Below, piece after piece: positions 61,640 through 64,000 of a DNA stretch of 64,000 nt. A program made the position numbers and the translations under genes. Position 1 is the stretch's first letter. Each line of letters starts with the position of its first letter. Origin of the DNA: Gracilibacillus alcaliphilus (GTDB lineage: Bacteria > Bacillota > Bacilli > Bacillales > Amphibacillaceae); NCBI RefSeq assembly GCF_016909015.1, contig NZ_JAFBFA010000004.1, positions 1 to 64,000 of the forward strand, given 5' to 3'. The notes under the pieces were generated by a model, which saw nothing but the letters and a program-made list of their open reading frames with translations, was not told where the DNA came from and ran no database searches.

Positions 61640-62815
61640 ATGAATTATTCCTTTGAAAATACAGTAGAAAGAAGAAATACACGAGCAGCGAAATGGGATT
61701 TAGTAAAAACATTGTATGGGGCAGAAGACGTGCTGCCTATGTGGGTAGCAGATATGGATTTTGAAGTGCCTCCTGCCGTAAAACAAGCCCTTATCAAAAG
61801 AGCCGAGCACGGTGTTTTCGGTTATACTTTTACCGATCCGGATCTTGATCAAACGGTTATCGACTGGCTGGCGTATAAGCATGGGTGGCAAGTAAAGAAA
61901 CAACATTTGCTGTATAGTCCAGGGGTCATCACCTCGCTACATATGGCGATACAGACATTCACCAATGAAAAAGATAAGGTATTGATCCAAACGCCGGTAT
62001 ATCCGCCGTTTTATAATATTATCCAAAGTCATAACCGTACATTAGTCACTAACAAATTATCTTTAATAGATCAGCGTTATCAGATTGATTTTGATGATTT
62101 TGAACAGCAATTACAGCAAGGAGTTAAGGCGTTTATCTTATGTAATCCGCATAATCCAGTTGGCAGGGTATGGACTAGAGAAGAACTGGAGAAAATGATT
62201 GAATTATGTAAGCAGTACAATGTATTGGTTTTATCAGATGAAATTCATGCCGATCTTGTCTTACAGCCACATCATCATATTCCAGCTGCTACGATTGACG
62301 AAGAGATGCAGGATCATATAATTACTTGTATGTCGCCAACCAAAACCTTTAACTTAGCTGGATTACAAGCTTCGTTTGTTGTCGTAAGCGATAAACAGAA
62401 ACGAACAGCATTGGAAAACATGTTTAATATCCAAGGCGTTAATCACTTGAATACGATGGGAATTACAGCCTTAGACGCCGCCTACTCAGATGGTAAGGAA
62501 TGGCTGGAGGCCTTGATGATACAATTGCAGAAGAATATTAATTATGTACAAGAAGCCTTTCAAGATCATCCAGAAGTTACCGCCTTTCGTCCAGAAGGAA
62601 CTTATCTAATTTGGCTTGATTTCCGCAAGCTTGATCTTACGCAAGACCAGCTAAAAGAATTCCTTCAAAAGGAGGCAAAAGTCGGATTAAATGACGGAGC
62701 GTCTTTTGGTGAGGAAGGAACAGGTTTTATGAGAATGAATATAGCCTGTCCATTATCTGTTGTACAAGAAGGGGTTTCACGTATCCTGCAAGCCCTAACT
62801 TCCAGACAAAATTAG
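61640..62815 (+). CDS. patB: PLP-dependent C-S lyase / aminotransferase (MalY/PatB-type)
   Basis: 391 residues from the ATG at 61640. Class-I/II aminotransferase fold with LPMWVADMDFEVPP at the start, NPHNPVGRVW, DEIHADLVL and the PLP Lys in SPTKTFNLAGLQ (residue about 233). PatB/MalY proteins cleave cystathionine or other C-S substrates. GAGGAG lies about ten bases before; an extended -10 TGGTATGAT is seen at about 61587-61595. Neighbour yugI is divergent as in B. subtilis. Confidence 0.92.
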   Translation: MNYSFENTVERRNTRAAKWDLVKTLYGAEDVLPMWVADMDFEVPPAVKQALIKRAEHGVFGYTFTDPDLDQTVIDWLAYKHGWQVKKQHLLYSPGVITSLHMAIQTFTNEKDKVLIQTPVYPPFYNIIQSHNRTLVTNKLSLIDQRYQIDFDDFEQQLQQGVKAFILCNPHNPVGRVWTREELEKMIELCKQYNVLVLSDEIHADLVLQPHHHIPAATIDEEMQDHIITCMSPTKTFNLAGLQASFVVVSDKQKRTALENMFNIQGVNHLNTMGITALDAAYSDGKEWLEALMIQLQKNINYVQEAFQDHPEVTAFRPEGTYLIWLDFRKLDLTQDQLKEFLQKEAKVGLNDGASFGEEGTGFMRMNIACPLSVVQEGVSRILQALTSRQN

Positions 62816-62825
62816 ACCATTACAA

Positions 62826-62851
62826 AAGAGTGAGCAACCATACTCACTCTT
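62826..62851. terminator. Bidirectional terminator between patB and the SOD-like gene
   Basis: Nine-bp stem AAGAGTGAG / CTCACTCTT with CAACCATA loop, followed by CTTTCTTTT. It overlaps the SOD gene stop. Confidence 0.8.
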
Positions 62852-63422
62852 CTTTCTTTTCCTCGTCGTCGTTTGTTTCGGTTGGATCGGTAGGCTCCTC
62901 TTTGTCCTGATCAGCCATCGAGATCACACCGCAAGCAATCCGGTCACCGGAATTGCCACCTGGCTGGGTTACACCATCATCCTCATTTTCATGAATAATA
63001 ATTGATGTCCCATCTTCTCTTAAAAGGGAATTATTCCCTTCCATTAGTGTAGCCCCTGGCAATTCAAGCTCTACATCAACCGTCCCATCGGAGTCAGCTT
63101 CTAAATTAGGCATATCTCCTAAATGAGCACCATCAGGGTGCATTAATCCATGTTCTTTTCCTTCTGGATTAAAATGATTACCTGCAGACTCAAAATCTGG
63201 TCCTTCACACTTGGCATATTCATGGATATGGACACCATGAAATCCTGGTGTCAATCCCTCCGCCTTAATATGCACGCTAACTTTGTCCTCTAATTCATTA
63301 AAGGTTGCCGTACCAATCGCATCTTTATCTGTATTAAATAAACGCGTTTCAATCGGAGAACGCTCCTGATCCTGACAAGCGACTAATAAGGACAAAGCAA
63401 GCACGGATAAAACTAATTTCAC
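62844..63422 (-). CDS. sodC: Cu/Zn superoxide dismutase-like lipoprotein (YojM/SodC)
   Basis: 192 residues from GTG 63422. Signal peptide with lipobox LVAC (residues 13-16). SOD domain (about 25-175): HGVHIHEYAKC (Cu ligands), GNHFNPEGKEHGL, HPDGAHLGDMPNL, IIIHENEDD and GGNSGDRIACGVI. All Cu and Zn ligands look present, unlike YojM of B. subtilis, which has lost some (family knowledge). The last 20 residues are Glu-, Thr- and Asp-rich. It is likely to protect the envelope from superoxide. Monocistronic, convergent with patB. Confidence 0.9.
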   Translation of the reverse strand: MKLVLSVLALSLLVACQDQERSPIETRLFNTDKDAIGTATFNELEDKVSVHIKAEGLTPGFHGVHIHEYAKCEGPDFESAGNHFNPEGKEHGLMHPDGAHLGDMPNLEADSDGTVDVELELPGATLMEGNNSLLREDGTSIIIHENEDDGVTQPGGNSGDRIACGVISMADQDKEEPTDPTETNDDEEKKEE

Positions 63423-63482
63423 TGGTTATCGCCTCTCTTCTATCATCCATTAGTCAGTATGGACAATTGGAAGAGATTTTAA

Positions 63483-63653
63483 TCATTTATCATGTATATC
63501 CTGGTATTTTTGTTCAAATTCGCGCTGTTCTTTTTTGGCTGCTTTTTTTATTAAATACATCGTCAAAACAGCTCCAGCAGCAAAAATAATTAAACTAATA
63601 ACAGAAGGAATATATAAGGATTTATCTTCCGGGAAGTAAAGAAATTCCATCAT
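63483..63653 (-). CDS. 56-residue single-helix membrane protein
   Basis: From ATG 63653 it reads MMEFLYFPEDKSLYIPS with one hydrophobic helix (about residues 16-36), then a Lys- and Glu-rich tail ending QDIHDK. A second ATG at 63650 is also in frame. AAAGGA lies about 11 bases upstream. Not in any family I recognise; typical small membrane peptide between the SOD gene and the HPr-like gene. The weak spacing makes this a modest call. Confidence 0.5.
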   Translation of the reverse strand: MMEFLYFPEDKSLYIPSVISLIIFAAGAVLTMYLIKKAAKKEQREFEQKYQDIHDK

Positions 63654-63773
63654 GTTCTATCACGATCCTTTTTCTACATAATATATCACTATCCTCATTG
63701 TAACATAAAATAATTGCTTACTCTCCCATTGTTTATTAAGAAATGATGACCTTTTCGTTCTCTAAAATAAAAA

Positions 63774-63810
63774 AAGACCGTTACCATTAAGAAAACGATA
63801 ACGATCCCTT
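63774..63810 (-). terminator. Terminator of the HPr/Crh-like gene
   Basis: Minus-strand stem GATCGTTA / TAACGGTC (one G-U pair) with T7 following, 17 bp after the stop. Confidence 0.75.
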
Positions 63811-63826
63811 AAGAAAGACAGAGCAT

Positions 63827-64000
63827 TTATTTCCCTAAATGCTCTGCGATCGTTTCGGCAATCCCTTCTAATGCCTGGTCTTCATCATTGCCATCCACAG
63901 TAATGCGTACCTCTGCCCCTTGCGGCACACCAAGAGACATAACTCCCATTATTGATTTTAAATTGACAGTCTTTCCATTATAGTGTAATTCAATATGGGA
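63827..64000 (-). CDS. HPr-family phosphocarrier (HPr or Crh), N-terminus outside the window
   Basis: The visible 57 residues read through IELHYNGKTVNLKSIMGVMSLGVPQGAEVRI to the C-terminus AEHLGK. Ser46 (KSIMGVM), the HprK target site, is present. The His15 region is missing beyond the window edge, so HPr (catabolite and PTS) and Crh (Ser-only regulator) cannot be told apart. yvcN/crh in B. subtilis is near yvcL/yvcK; no such neighbour is visible here. Confidence 0.85.
   Translation of the reverse strand, partial: SHIELHYNGKTVNLKSIMGVMSLGVPQGAEVRITVDGNDEDQALEGIAETIAEHLGK

Overview
The window looks like a chromosomal segment of a low-GC, endospore-forming member of the Bacillaceae, probably a halophilic or alkaliphilic genus near Gracilibacillus, Halobacillus or Oceanobacillus (inference). 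The grounds are strong GGAGG ribosome binding sites, a menaquinone gene cluster, many B. subtilis-type orthologues in B. subtilis-like neighbourhoods (ccpN-ppsR; ytzC, mnmM, ytpB, ytoA, metK, ytkD; pgi, yugN, yugI, patB) and sporulation-type promoter motifs. I see no tRNA, rRNA, CRISPR array or prophage.

Layout. 1-298 is the cut end of an IS3-family insertion sequence. 390-982 encodes a JAMM metalloprotease-like protein coupled to a 60-residue Cys-rich peptide. 1-6.1 kb continues into an accessory island of probable spore-surface genes: two paralogous Cys-rich proteins (1486, 5419), two unknown genes, a SPOCS-like beta-rich protein and a coiled-coil protein. 6.5-8.7 kb holds an unusual aconitase-family gene with a 55-residue zinc-knuckle partner. 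8.7-15.3 kb holds a lactonase, small membrane genes, and a GntR/ABC/ECF-sigma operon, then a SurA-like lipoprotein. 15.8-19.4 kb holds an MhqD-like esterase and siroheme genes. 20.5-23 kb holds a hydroxyacid dehydrogenase and ppsR-ccpN, followed by a 148-bp tandem repeat and an MFS permease. 29-35 kb holds two ABC operons that share a TetR-type operator. 35.3-38.3 kb holds codBA behind a promoter and a complete PyrR attenuator. 38.4-40.2 kb is a second GntR/ABC operon with its own operator. 40.2-46.7 kb is the yt- gene neighbourhood. 46.8-55.4 kb contains menF-menD-menH-menB and menE on the minus strand, and menA plus a hotdog thioesterase on the plus strand; menC is not present. 55.4-64 kb holds ribU, an M42 peptidase, a guanidine-I riboswitch with ykkCD, pgi, yugN, yugI, patB, a Cu/Zn-SOD lipoprotein and a partial HPr/Crh gene.

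The main non-gene signal is a family of short mobile-looking repeats (five copies of 153-319 bp) with matching ends and 5-bp target duplications that I could read at every copy. One copy splits a pseudogene, one lies between the PyrR attenuator and codB, and one ends against the ribosome binding site of menA. Some internal modules are shared with a second intergenic repeat family at 1059 and 19755.

Functional links: pyrimidine salvage (codBA under PyrR), menaquinone synthesis, siroheme synthesis, control of gluconeogenesis (CcpN, PpsR), guanidine export, and several antibiotic- or envelope-stress-type ABC systems with local one-component regulators.
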